Shown: positions 11,026 through 26,456 of the stretch, in pieces
Layout: every line of letters starts with the position of its first letter
How positions within the stretch are numbered: the first letter of the stretch is position 1
Assembly (NCBI RefSeq): GCF_964340395.1
Contig: NC_135554.1
Location: 16,902,092 to 16,935,591 of the forward strand
From: Glandiceps talaboti
Lineage: Eukaryota > Hemichordata > Enteropneusta > Spengelidae
Length of the DNA: 33,500 nt
Reading direction: 5' to 3'
Notes under the pieces: generated by a model
What the model was told of the DNA's origin: nothing
Databases searched by the model: none
Seen by the model: only the letters and a program-made list of their open reading frames with translations
Position numbers and translations under genes: made by a program

Positions 11026-11936
11026 AACAAAGATTAATGCCATCATTTTGAAAATGACTACCTTTCTGTCAAATTTGAAGGTGGTTTCCGTAATTCATTT
11101 TTTGTCCTGTCCTCCCATAACAACTTATGACATGTAAATTTGAATTTAATTATTAACACAAGAGATCATGTTATAGGCAGCAAGGGAAGCACAATAGAAT
11201 TTGTGATCAGGAATGTAATTGGAATAGTAATTAGAGCATAGAAAAGTTGCACCAGGTTGAGTAATATGATAGTCAAGTTTTGATTGTCAAATTGTCAGAA
11301 TTTGTAATGTTGACGTAAGAATTGTCAACCGTCAGACGAAAACGTAGGCCCAAATTTCACCTATGAGAAATTTTTATAATTCTATTTTCATATTCGAACG
11401 TGAACGATCTTTAAATATATGGACTTTTGCAACTTAGCGACATGCTGTAACGCGGATTTTACACTTCCCAGGGCACGCAGTGCCTCGATGGTTGACCAGC
11501 GCAATTACCATCTTCTGAAAATGGTTGACTAACCATTAATTAATTAAGTAATGAACAGGCAATTTATAACGGTTGTAGAAGACTTCTAGTAGTACCTTGC
11601 ATTTTATTACAGATTAATGTTTTAAAAGTGTGTTCTTCAAAATATAACAACGTCGAAGAGATTCAAGTTATTTTACTCCAAATCCAAAAGGTTGGTGAGC
11701 CTCTGCATTATAATCTGGCCAGAAGTACATATAATTTATAAATAGAAATCATTACTTGTATATACCATACCAAGCTACTCCGTCTCTGTATTGCATGGGA
11801 TCTAGTCGCCATGGTTACAAAAGTAGCCAGGAACTCGAATAAGTGTAAATGAATATCAACCATGGCACAACACGGGTTGATTTGATTCTTTACAGATGAA
11901 AATTGATTGGTCGTAAGAGAACGTTGGTATTAATAC
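11026..11936. other. Intergenic, nothing recognised
   Basis: AT-rich with no exon-like open frame, repeat array or inverted repeat that could be supported. Confidence 0.5.
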
Positions 11937-12530
11937 ATTGATTCATAGCTGTTAAATTTGCATAATTAATTATTTTCGGTAATTAGGCTGCATATTTCAA
12001 TTTCAATACAATTTACTTCATACATTAAACATAACAAACTTTATATGCCCTATAAAGTTGTTGATGTACCTTACAGTGTTAATAACTAATTTGCATGATT
12101 AATAATTGGTAATTAAGATATATCATAAGAATGCATATATCAGTTAGTACATACGTTAACCACAACAAAGTCGATATGTCCTATCAAATTTGTTGATATA
12201 GCTTACAGTTTTAATGAAAAATTTGCATACTTAATGATTTTAGGCAACTAGGCTGTATGATAAAAATGCAAGCTTCAAATTTCGTATAATATGGTACATA
12301 TGGTAATAATACGCACCTGTCCTATGAAGTTTGTTGCTACACCTTTTACCTTTAATGAGTATTTTAAACAATGAACGATATTCAGTAATTAAGCAGTATC
12401 ATGCACTCTTCAAATTATGTATAATTTTGCGCAAATACATTAACCTAAGAAAGCACGCTTGTCCAAAAAAAGTCTGTTACCATAGTTTTTTTAGTTTAAT
12501 GAGTTTGCATAATTAGTGGTTACCTTACGG
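11937..12530 (+). repeat. Tandem array, unit about 125-140 bp
   Basis: About four and a half decayed copies start near 11937, 12060, 12192, 12333 and 12466. Each contains a ttgatatrccttacagttttaat-like start, a taatttgcataattaatgat-like stretch, ggtaattaggctg, aatgcaagcttca and gtcctataaagtttg. An inverted copy lies at 12720-12900. Confidence 0.75.
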
Positions 12531-12603
12531 GAGGCATTCAGTATAAATCTGGTCTGGTAATGTAATATCAACATTGTTATTATTATTATTATCATTTAAT
12601 TCT

Positions 12604-12680
12604 TAAACAAACAAACAAACAAACAAACAAACAAACAAACAAACAAACAAACAAACAAACACACAAACAAACACACACAC
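12604..12680. repeat. (ACAA)n/(AC)n microsatellite
   Basis: About 57 bp of acaa followed by acac/acaa mixtures, sitting between the direct and inverted arrays of the ~130-bp repeat. Confidence 0.95.
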
Positions 12681-12719
12681 ACTATACTACGTCTCAGCGA
12701 ATTGTACAACACACTAACA

Positions 12720-12900
12720 ACTATAGAAATGAAAAATTAATAATTCATTAACGCTGTAAGGTATATCAACAAATTTTATAGGACAAATGTATGTTGTTAT
12801 GTTTAACAAATATACTAAATTATATTGAAATTGAAGTATGCAGTCTTAAGTTATTGCTAATTAGTTGATTTTATTGATATGCAAATTTCCCTAATTAACA
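12720..12900 (-). repeat. Inverted copy of the 11937-12530 repeat unit
   Basis: Read on the - strand it gives aaatttgcatat, caatttcaatataattta, ttaaacataacaa, gtcctataaaatttgttgat and accttacagcgttaatgaat in the order of the direct array. With that array it forms a large, imperfect inverted repeat. Confidence 0.75.
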
Positions 12901-13116
12901 TGAACAAATCTCGCTCAAAAACTACTCAACACTAGCCATTACCCCAAACATTATATGTACTAAATTTCATTATAATGGAGCCAGCCGTTTTTAAGAAAAT
13001 GGTGACACAGACAGACAGACAGACAGACAGACACACACACACAGACGGACACATGACATACACACAGACAGACAGACATACCCCTTTTAATACCTCCCGT
13101 ACTCTTACGGGAGGTA
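12901..13116 (+). mobile_element. Probable 3' end of a non-autonomous (pearl/Helentron-like) element
   Basis: Unique sequence ending agccagccgtttttaagaaa runs into (GACA)n/(AC)n tracts (13005-13080) and then a perfect hairpin: tacctcccgta, loop ctct, tacgggaggta (13091-13116). The motif tacgggagg also occurs at 12527-12535, at the far end of the direct array. A tandem-repeat core, a microsatellite and a terminal hairpin resemble pearl/Helentron-associated elements of invertebrates. The class is inferred; no Rep/helicase is present. Confidence 0.5.
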
Positions 13117-13228
13117 AAAATGAAGTCAAAATTACATACAATGGGAGATTGAAGTAAATATACCTACAAACTCTGGTAACAGGAGTCTGAATATAGTAAG
13201 GGTAGTTATCATGCTGAATATCATGCTG

Positions 13229-16393
<3,165 letters not shown>

Positions 16394-16603
16394 TTATCCT
16401 GTAATTATTTTACATGAGACAATGTCTTTTACTTTAATTTCCGGAATAGCTGAATATACTCGTCCAGGTCTCTCACAGACTATCTCTATAAATTGATGGG
16501 CTTTCATCGAGATTGGCTGGAAAGCCTTCGCCGCATGAGTGATTTCAGAGTACAGTAGCTTTGGTGTACCCTTATCTCTTTCTCTAGCTCTGCCATCTGT
16601 CAC
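16394..16603 (-). other. Candidate exon, unrecognised product
   Basis: A - strand frame, entered after ctgactgtgacag, encodes about 69 residues including LLYSEITHAAKAFQPISMKA and FIEIVCERPGRVYSAIPEIK before TAA. The composition looks protein-like and is less AT-rich than the surroundings. In phase 1 it could join a short upstream exon at 18034-18001, whose ATG sits in a good context and is followed by G|GTAAGT. No family was recognised, and chance cannot be excluded. Confidence 0.22.
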
Positions 16604-16764
16604 AGTCAGTATATGTGTGCATACCTAGTACTGTACAGCAGCCCATTTCTTAGTGTATATATATTTGACTGTCATATATTAAGACTGTCTGCCCACCCCT
16701 CCCTCCCTCTTTGTCTGTCATACATACACACATGCAAACATACATACACACACACGCACTCACG

Positions 16765-16925
16765 CAATACATACATACATACATACATACATACATACAT
16801 ACATACATACATACATACATACATACATACGTACATACATACATACATACATACATACATACATACATACATACATACATACATACATACATACATACAT
16901 ACACACATACATACATACACACATA
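16765..16925. repeat. (ATAC)n microsatellite, about 160 bp
   Basis: Nearly pure tetranucleotide array with a few single-base variants (gtacat once, acacac near the end). It yields spurious Tyr-Ile-His-Thr and Met-Tyr-Val-Cys frames on both strands. Confidence 0.97.
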
Positions 16926-17003
16926 CACATGACACGAAAATAGAGGTTTTTTAATGAAGTACATGATGGGGTACGGACATGGATACATAAGAAAGAAAAT
17001 ACA

Positions 17004-18000
17004 CACAAGATGTCACAGGTAACCCGAACTGGTCTTATTACCAAATAAAATACAAATACAACACTTTGTAGTCAAATTGCTTAACAACTACCGCCTAATA
17101 TAGGAAACTAGACTGGTTGTGGCAAAGAGTAAAACTACTCTCACTGTTTGACGAAAAAGTCTTTTTGCCTTGTGTCGTAGTGGACTTAGTATTGTCCGTA
17201 GATACGTAACACAACACACAAATCGTAGATTATATTGAAGACTATTTATACAGCCTTCTGAAGTGTAACACAATTAAACATTCAATGTTGAAAGTTTGGG
17301 TACTTCATACCCGTTGCATACATTTGCCGTCAACACGTATTTATCGTAAAAAATGCCATGGTAAAATTCAGTACAGTTGGTAATTTAGCCGACAAATCTG
17401 TTGGGTTTTGATTTTTACAAATTCTGTTTTGCTGTAAGGGTAAGTTGATCCATAACATTATCATTGGACTTCTCCTCCTAGTTTACTTCAGGCCATTAAT
17501 GACGAAACCCGTCATTTACTTTTAGAAGGAAATTGTGGTTCGTAAAGATTTTTACCCCCCCCCCCCATATCGTCCTCCACATTTCAGTCTCACTTCGTAT
17601 CATTATGAATCAATGCTTTATTGATTCATTTGATGCGTTTAAAATAGTCATATGATGTTAACGAAGTTAACTTGAACAGAAAGTAGAGTATAACACATCA
17701 CTGTCTTTTGGTGCACGTAGTTCACCGATTGTTTTTTTTTTTAAATTTTTATTCTGACAGACATTCAACATGAAAATGCAGCCATTACATAGTAAAGAAT
17801 TCGCTCTCTACGTTTTAAATAAACAAAGGTACTTCAAACGTACTGTTTTTTCGTAAATTTACCTACAAGTGTTTCACGTATTTCATCGTAAGTATTCGCG
17901 CAATTTAGTAACATTATTTGAAAATACTTAGTAGAATATGTCACCATTATCTTGCACACACACATACACACAAAAAAGCATAAAATAATGCAGGACTTAC
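17004..18000. other. Intergenic, nothing recognised
   Basis: No gene-like feature. A poly-C run of about 12 is near 17556-17567. Confidence 0.5.
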
Positions 18001-18083
18001 CCGTACCCAGATAGAGTAGGGTTGAGGTAGTCATGGCTGCAGCTCGTAGGATCTAGGTAAGTCTGCAAGCGTTGTAGCAATAC

Positions 18084-18140
18084 TGACGATGGTGGAGGTG
18101 GTAGTGGTGGTGGTGGTGATGATGATGATGATGACTATGA
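18084..18140. repeat. Short GGT/GAT trinucleotide tract
   Basis: ggtggtagtggtggtggtg followed by gatgatgatgatgatg, a small relative of the large tract at 24690-25360. Confidence 0.85.
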
Positions 18141-18484
18141 TGGGTAGTACGAATAAGAAATACTCAAACCAAAATTAAGCCTTTCCCAGGGTACATCGAG
18201 TTAGCATATCAGCATGTCAGTTGCGTCTCGTGTGCATAACATCTCGACTTGCTTTTAACACTTATTTCGCTCAACTACGAATTATACGAGACGTACTAAA
18301 ATCATCTTCGGTGATCACTTTGTCATTTGTTTAAATATATACACAAAACAAAACATATCATTAACTTTGAGAGTTTCCGGAAAAGTGCGCTGTACATATT
18401 CCATCTTTAATGAGTACAATCATAATTTCATATCCCATATTGGTATTGTTGGTATTTCAGTTAAACAGTGTTGCCCTGGTTATA

Positions 18485-18573
<89 letters not shown>

Positions 18574-18580
18574 GCCTGCC

Positions 18581-18617
<37 letters not shown>
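18485..18617. repeat. (TCTG)n microsatellite, about 133 bp
   Basis: Tetranucleotide array with a gcctgcct interruption near 18571-18582. The Cys-Leu-Ser-Val frames across it are artefacts. Confidence 0.97.
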
Positions 18618-19198
18618 CAGTTTCTCTTTAAATGTCCCTCCACCCCTCCATCGCATTCCTATAATTCTAGACAATTCCCAACACCTTTAATCGACGTAAA
18701 TCGCAATCTGAGTGTACGGTGTTCATATGTATCGGTGTTTGAAAAAAAACCGAATTCATATCATGACCTTTGAAAATCCACAACTATCAATAAAGTCTCA
18801 AGACTAGAGTTTTTTTACAGGACATACTCCAAATTCCTCCAACATAAACAATACACAGCATGTTATGTAAAAAGTGATTTCACCATGTATCATTTTAATT
18901 ATAATTTATAGAAATGACGTTTCTGTGACAGAATTTAGTCCCATGACAATATTAACTTCATTGAAATTTAATAGGAAACTCGTCACTGAGTCATCGGAAA
19001 ATGACAGGTATTAGTAGTTGTCTGCCAAGGGAGCTATAAATTATTGAATATGACACAAAATTATAACCACATCTAGGTATGTTATACTTTAACGTTCTCA
19101 TATCTTATCTATTCAGTTATGCTAGTCAACAGTTAGGTACTAGTTATGAATACTTTATCATGCTGTGTACAATGAAATTGAAACTGTAAAAATAAAGT

Positions 19199-19396
19199 AT
19201 ATGTATGTATGTACATGTATGTATGTATGTATGTATGTATGTATGTATGTATGTATGTATGTATGTATGTATGTATGTATGTATGTATGTATGTATGTAT
19301 GTACATTGTATGTATGTATGTATGTATGTATGTATGTATGTATGTATGTATGTATGTATGTATGTATGTATGTATGTATGTATGTGTGTGCCTGTA

Positions 19397-19439
<43 letters not shown>

Positions 19440-19470
19440 GTGTCTGTGTCTGTGTTTGTGTATGTGTATG
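19199..19470. repeat. (GTAT)n then (TGTGTA)n arrays
   Basis: About 185 bp of gtat units, with two interruptions containing gtacat, change at about 19386 into a hexanucleotide array (tgtgta, later tgtctg). A nested repeat change of this kind is a common result of slippage. Confidence 0.96.
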
Positions 19471-19562
19471 TAGGTGTGTCTTTAATTGGCTCTTATTTTC
19501 TGTGTGCACAGCTTTTAATGATCCTTTCTAATGACACATATGGACGGTACTGCAAAATCTGA

Positions 19563-20063
19563 CAGTTATTAATGCCAAGTAGCTATAGTATATCTATAAC
19601 TTGTGATTAATTCTACCGAGTACGTGAATTCTGCTCACGAAGATCTGAAGCAGAGAAGGATTACCTTAGACGAAAGTAGTGACAGATAAAGTGGGGCATG
19701 GTTATCTCTCCTTCGCATGACTTAAAATGTTTCTAAATAAGGCGTTCATTCAAACGCCGCTCTTAATCAGATAGTATGATTTTATTGAAATTCACACATG
19801 CACGAGCTTTGAATTGTCAATAACAAAGGTTGTAATGCCAGTAAACATAAACTGACCAGAATCAGACCATGGTATAATTGAGTAAACATTATCGGCATGA
19901 GTATTAAGATGAGGTAAACATTCATTCAGAATGTGAGTTTTGTTTAATGGTGAGCATGGCCCACGTATATTGTTAGTTCTTGCCTACCTAAAGTTATTTG
20001 AGCATACATGGTCACTCCATCAAAAATGGACTAATTTCGTTTTCATTATGACGTCATTGTTAT
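19563..20063. other. Intergenic, nothing recognised
   Basis: No exon, inverted repeat or array seen. Confidence 0.5.
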
Positions 20064-20155
20064 TGTAATGTAATGTAATGTAATGTAATGTAATGTAATG
20101 TAATGTAATGTAATGTCATGTCATGTCATGTCATGTCATGTCATGTCATGTCATG
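20064..20155. repeat. Pentanucleotide array switching TGTAA to TGTCA
   Basis: About ten units of tgtaa followed without a break by about eight units of tgtca; the single A-to-C change has spread through half of the array. Confidence 0.95.
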
Positions 20156-22251
20156 TACACACAATAGTTGTAATTGGTGTGCGAGGTGAGCGACGAATAT
20201 ATTGATTTAAATTTATATTTATTTACCAAAATGGCAAATCGCCATTTGCAATTCGAGGCTACTTTGTATGTACGCAGATCCTAGAAAACTAGACAGGGCC
20301 AATCCTGTTTGGGCTGTATGGTATTTGAAAATGGAGTAAATAAAATGTAAGCAAAATAGACTGCCTTGGGAAGGAGTAAAGAGTTAATATTGATAAACAT
20401 CACAAGAAAGAAAACAGTGGCCGTTAAAAAGATTCTGAGTAAAACATCACCTTAAAAAGATTTACTGCCTCGTATGTTTATAATTTAATCTGCCGTGGTA
20501 GTATTCGCCGAAACGTTCATATCACCCCTTGGCTAGTTTATAACATTAATGAAATGTGTTATATGAATTGTGAGCAGAAGTTAAATAATACATGAACTGG
20601 GCAATAAAAAGTGTTCACAATCCAAACAAATCCGTCACAATGTTACCAGAGGCATGGGTCACATGATTAAGTGGGACACAAATTTTATGCAAATATGCAA
20701 ATAGAATACTAACAGGAAATTCATTTAGTATAAATTATCATAGTCATATCGACACGTGACTTGGGCAAGAATGAAATATCAAGATAACGTTAATACAGAT
20801 GTACAGTGTCTTTATACGAACCAGATGTCAAATACAAATTGAAACACTTTTTTTTCATATTGAATTTCATTGTTCTTGCAGTGGTCCTAGCCCTAACAGA
20901 CATGTATATGTAATAGATGAAAAATGAATATTCATATCTTCTAAATGCATATCACTTTCAGATGAATAGTCAGGAATATTTATTAATCACCTAATACATA
21001 TGCATATGCATATGCCATCTCAGTCCTGAGATGCAAGAGTGTACGTTTGCTAGAACAAAAGAGGTGAACAAGAGTTTCACTTTGATGTCTCTCGGCAATC
21101 ACGGGAAATGTATATGATGTGAAATCATGAAATGACTCTCCAGAACTCAAGGTTTATTGAAATACCTTTTTTTGGAGTGCTATTTCCCTTTAAGCTGAAA
21201 AAAGGCATACATATCGACGATTTAGACATTATGTTTGGATTCATTTGCTAAGGGTATTCGTACAGCGGCTAAGGGTATTCGTACATCGTATAAGGGTATT
21301 CGTACAGAGGATATCCAACGAGGCGGCTCCTTCCTTGTGTGGTGATAACTTGATGATATTCGTTATACAACTGCATTCCTATCTCTCATTTGCAAAGATA
21401 CACACCCAAAACCAGGCACAATGATCGGTTGTCAGGGGCAACGTGGTATTATTACACCCGTGGGTTATACTTGCATGGTGCTAAGTAAGAGATATACTTT
21501 CTTTTAGTTGATTCATTAGTAAGAACCTGTAAATTGAAATACAATCTATTTCATTTATTTCACAAGCTGAACATTTCACCACTTTGGTGTGTATGACTTA
21601 CATTACTCGAACACTGTAGGGTCTGCAACACGGTTCACCAACCACCGATTGTTCAATGCCTGTGCCTGTCAGTAACTCTGCAAACTTTTGCTCCGCCACG
21701 CAAGACATTCGTACTACACAAAGCATTGCTTTAGTTATGTTTTGTTGTCAATTTACATTATACGTACAACGTGTCAACCTTTCCTATCCACTATAATATG
21801 CGTATTAACTGAACTATATAATAACCATGATATTTTCAAGAAGTGAAATTCAATTGAGCGCTATTACCATTCCTTTGCACTTGGAATGGTGTTTATACTG
21901 TAATCCCGCAAACAGAAACAGTAGACATCCATATCAGTTATAGAACCCTTGCAACAGTTGTCTATAGATACTTCTGATAAGTACATCGTTTTATCAGTGA
22001 TGGACAATTAAAGCTGGCTTTGTAGGTACCAAAACGTCTTCTCCTGCTCACACTATCAATCAACCTGACATACATTGATAGAAAATAACAGCGGATGCCT
22101 CTGACGTAGGTTCCCACAATGTTCTTATCAGTTTGTTTATGTCTGTGAAAGTTAGTCGTATTGCTCTATACATGTACATATTGCTACATTTTAAGACAAC
22201 AAACTGATAAAAAGACGCTGGGAATCTATATCGAAGGCACTGGGCACTCTC
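20156..22251. other. Intergenic, no gene recognised
   Basis: AT-rich. The only structure seen is a three-unit 21-bp tandem repeat at 21249-21311. Confidence 0.5.
21249..21311 (+). repeat. 21-bp tandem repeat, three units
   Basis: taagggtattcgtacagcgg and two near-identical following units (…catcgta, …cagagga). The unit length is a multiple of three and one frame reads Lys-Gly-Ile-Arg-Thr repeatedly, but no enclosing open frame was found. Confidence 0.9.
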
Positions 22252-22461
22252 CTACCGTTTTTGTATTAAATGAAACTTAGTTTGATATCGATAGTGTGAT
22301 AAGGACCAAAACTTCTCGGCACCTTCACCTTCGGCACATACTTGTTTATAACTGATAAAAACAATGCTCTGAATGGCAGCATCTCTATACAAGTGCTGTA
22401 AAGGTTGTTCTTCTTCATGAACATTCTGAACTATGTGAACTTGGTATGCCTGCAACTTCAA
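22252..22461 (-). other. Candidate open frame, unrecognised
   Basis: A - strand frame of about 69 codons contains AYQVHIVQNVHEEEQPLQHL and YRDAAIQSIVFISYKQVCAE. It follows a gttgcag acceptor-like sequence and contains a GTATGT donor-like site. It abuts a MITE at 22481. No family recognised; it may be an exon of an unseen gene, a transposon remnant or chance. Confidence 0.18.
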
Positions 22462-22480
22462 CTTGTATCAAATTACACTT

Positions 22481-22838
22481 TAGGCCTAATAAAAAAAGAT
22501 TATGTGGTTCTGATTGCGCTCAATTTTGAAATAGGTGGGGTAGGTAGATTTTTAATTTTATTTTATTATTTGTTTTTCATGTGTTAGTGTCTAGTTCAGG
22601 TTTTCCATTGTTTTCCAAATGGTCTCTGTGTTGTTTATTTCTTCCTATCAGATGTACAGCCATTACAGATTGGAAGAATAGTTTTTACATTGTCTTTTTA
22701 AGTTGACGTCAGTTTCCACATCCACTATTTCTTGCTAGCTAGACTTCAAAATTTTGCGATTTTATTATTTTTTTCTCGAATACGTAAAAAAAAGTTTAGG
22801 GTCGTATCGGTACTGAAAAACTAGGTGGGGTCGGGTGA
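22481..22838 (+). mobile_element. MITE family 'GGTTCC', copy A
   Basis: It begins taggcctaataaaaaaa, then tgtggttctgattgcgctca and ataggtggggtaggtag, and ends with aactaggtggggtcgggt. It shares with the copy at 28141 the left end, a central acttcaaaattttgcgattt-like block and ttttttctcgaatacg. It is longer than copy B by an internal segment, and its right inverted repeat is decayed. Confidence 0.75.
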
Positions 22839-24689
22839 ATGTTCATCAACTCTGATGATTTTTCATTTTATTAGCTTCGAAACCTACATTCGTCTCAGCC
22901 AAATTAAAATTGATATGAAAATAACTATAATTATAAGACTGATGACGCATTTATCTATTCACAGCAGGTGATTTTTTTGTACAGATGTGTCATCAATCAC
23001 CTTATATAATTTCAAGAGTAGCGAAAAAATTAAATAGCCCTTAACGTAGAACTAATATAACACTAAAAAGACGCCATGTTCTAGGCGCCATGTTCAGCTT
23101 TGTAATAATACACACTTTGACAAAATAACGTATATAGGTGACATGTCTATTTCACGAGGTGACTACTGTAACTTTCAGAGCTGGAATTCTTTTCACCGAG
23201 GTGATGCCTCCATGGACATATCAATATAAAATAATATCAAGAATAAGCAATACTGGACAGATACTAAAATTATACATTATCGTCACGTTTACCATGTGTG
23301 TTTCTAACAATATTTGGGTCATTCGGGATTATCAAAATGCTACTAAGACATCAAATTGATGTGGAGAAAAAAAATCACCTTTCACTTACTTAGATGTCCT
23401 TGGCGCATTAGTCTGTAGAGATACGCGTTCGGAACTGGTCATACATAATATATTTGGACCACGAGTGATGGATGGCACATCGAATCTCACGGGATTTCTC
23501 CGATATATCTTCATTTTAACTTGTCATCTCTACGATAGATAGTGAAACTATGTGCATGAAATACTGAGATGCAACGACGGGTCAACTGTAGTTTAGGTGT
23601 CCTGGTATCGTGGACAATTAATGATCGTTTTTATTTAACCATTACAAAGTATTTTGTGAAAACTTCGACCAACATCATGTAATGGTTAATGAACGAGAGG
23701 AGTGTGTTGTTAGAAACTTCGCTGATTTTTCCCCGATTATACGAAAAACGACAGCATAAATGTCTCATTGGAGATTGGGTTTTATGACGTAATATCGCAA
23801 TTATTGTTAATATATTTAGATAGTCCGCATATCCTATAAATGGCACGAAAGAGTTGGGCAAATAATATTCTGCAGTATAGGTTTCGGTGTGTACAATAAC
23901 CTAGCTATACAGAAGAAAGCCGATGGTTGTGAGTCATCTGTGTGATCTAGCATATTGTGAGGGTAGACGAATATGTTACAATGAACCATTTTGTTGTATG
24001 GTACACATACAATCCCACGATCTACATGTATTTACAGCTCTAGTTTAGACACAGTACACACGCATCATGAATAATAATGTAGGAAAACGGAAATATCTCT
24101 CTTGTACCTGTATCTGCACTCTGTTTTCAATTCTTCACATGTTTTATATGACCAAGCTAGTTCGATAATAAGTTAGATATGAAAGGCTATTCTTAATATG
24201 ACATGAGGTGTGACAGTTATCCTTTCTCGTTATTCCCTTTCCTTTTATGGTTGCCAAAAATGAACGATTTTGAAGATTGGTGAACCGGTGTTCACTGAGT
24301 TAAAGAATACAAATTATACCTCAAATCACCCCAACAATCCGATTTTGACTTTTGTGTTTATGTCAAATCTTCACTTATTTCCCTGTAAGTTTACACCAGT
24401 CAGAAAAAAAACCCAACTATATGATTTTGTTTTGTTTTTAATATTCTGTGTCATAAAATTGTACATCACTTAACTCACCTAAAGAAGACGTGTAGGTGAT
24501 TTTAACGCTGTACAGTCTGATTGGTTTCATATTGAGAACTGATTACAAGGATAACGGTGAGAATATTGATCCGCCAAGTATTTTATTGTGGCATTATATA
24601 CGTGCCAGTCTTATAGGTGCTGAATTTAAACGTTTGCAGAATAATATCAAGGTGTTAATGATGACGATCATAGAAAGATAAATGAAGAC
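22839..24689. other. Intergenic, no gene recognised
   Basis: Only short open frames with no splice context or recognisable motif. Confidence 0.5.
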
Positions 24690-24944
24690 AATATAGTGAC
24701 GGTGGCAGTGTTGAAGGTGGTGTTATTGATGGTGATGTAGCCACGGTGGTGATGGTGGGTGATGATCAAGTGGTCTTGGAGGTGATGATGATGATGGTGG
24801 TGATAGTGTTGTTAGTTCTTGTTGGGATGTGGTCACGATGGTGATGGTCATCATGGGTGTGTTGATGGTGGTATTGCATGTAATGTGGCCACAGTGTTGA
24901 TAGTTGTATTATTCATGGTGTTGAGGTGGTTTTGGTGTTGATAG

Positions 24945-24988
<44 letters not shown>

Positions 24989-25156
24989 GGTGGTGGTGGT
25001 GATGATGACGGTGGCGTTGATGATGGTGATTTGGTAATGACAGTGGTCTTGATGGTAATGGTGATGATGATCACGTTACCGTTGATGGTGGAGATGTTGA
25101 TGTTAATGGTGTTAGCGGTGGTGGTGTTTTTGGTGTTGACGTTGATGTTGTTGATG

Positions 25157-25188
<32 letters not shown>

Positions 25189-25360
25189 GCTGCTGCTGAT
25201 GATGATGATGGTGGTGATGATGATGATGATGATGATTACGAAGGTGGTGGCGGCGGATTGAGTGTTTGACATGATGGTGGTGATGGCGATGTTATAAACG
25301 ATGCTGTGGCCATGGTTGTAATGGTCACATATATGGTGATGATGGTAGCGGATGGGGTTT
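24690..25360. repeat. Long GT-rich trinucleotide region (GGT/GAT/GTT)
   Basis: Imperfect mixtures of ggt, gat and gtt units for about 670 bp, with a pure (TTG)n block near 24942-24988 and (GAT)n blocks near 25197-25235. C is very scarce on the + strand. Long Val- or Thr/Asn-rich frames result on both strands but are low complexity without splice or domain support. Confidence 0.92.
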
Positions 25361-25437
25361 GTGGTAGTGTTGACGGTGGAAGTAATGAGGAAGTTGTTAA
25401 AAAATGTGAAATATGTTATACCAGAATATAACACCAT

Positions 25438-26273
25438 GTTTCCACTAGAAGTTGTTGCAAAATGTTTGCGTAAACCATATACCCTCCCAACAACGTTGGT
25501 GGACGGTCTAACGGCGTAAACCCAAGCTTATTTTATGTGTATCAATTCTTTTGTCACTTGTTGAAATATAAGAAATTTGAACTATTTACTTTCAATATAA
25601 CACTAACTTCCTTTAAATTCCTTCTGTTGAGTGTGTCAAGTTATAAATGTGAAAAGGTAGAGAATTCATTGTTCTTCCCTACCCTATCCTATCCTCTAAA
25701 GCCATTTCGCGGTTGAATTATTTCTTTGTTGAAAGTGGGCGACATAATGATTCCCTGATAAAAACCAAGTAAAACTATTATATAAAATTTGCATTATGAT
25801 CAATGTCTGTCTTCACACCAGACTGTATTAACTGGAAACTTCATAACTGGATAAATTCAGTTTCAGAATAATAATTAGGATTTAATATATATTGCATGTA
25901 AGTTTATTTTACACACATCATGACAATTATCAAAAAAAGGATACATGCTTGATATCAAATCGATACAAGACTACAAGGACGATATTTCGCAAAAACGCAA
26001 CATTTATTTCACAAATCATTGTGTAAATATCACTATGGGTGTTGTCCATCAACGACAGTGATTGAGCAGAAAAATTCAAAACATTACATAACTATATTTG
26101 AAAATAGCATCTCACAAATGTACTTGCGCTCAATTTATCATTACGTAATATGTAAATTAAGCTCCAACATATACCCACTGAATCGTAAGAGATGGATTCT
26201 GTATTGCTTGGTGATCTATAACTCATACTAATTATACTTTAATGAGCCGAAGTCCAGTACATGCCATATGTTT
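25438..26273. other. Intergenic, nothing recognised
   Basis: AT-rich, no gene-like or repeat structure supported. Confidence 0.5.
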
Positions 26274-26313
26274 GTCAGTCAGTCAGTCAGTCAGTCAGTC
26301 AGTCAGTCAGTCA

Positions 26314-26361
<48 letters not shown>

Positions 26362-26375
26362 GACCTTGCCTATGA

Positions 26376-26456
<81 letters not shown>

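Noticed and set aside
16613-17044. Several overlapping Tyr-Ile-His-Thr / Met-Tyr-Val-Cys frames
   Set aside because: All derive from the (ATAC)n microsatellite; low complexity on both strands.
18485-18617. Possible CRISPR-like regular array
   Set aside because: Uninterrupted tetranucleotide units without spacers, in a spliced animal genome.
18367-18773. Cys-Leu-Ser-Val repeat frames
   Set aside because: All derive from the (TCTG)n microsatellite.
19144-19562. Frames over the GTAT/TGTGTA arrays
   Set aside because: Microsatellite translation only.
24913-25437. 174-codon Thr/Asn/Ile-rich - strand frame
   Set aside because: Longest frame in the window, but it translates the trinucleotide tract; no domain or splice support.
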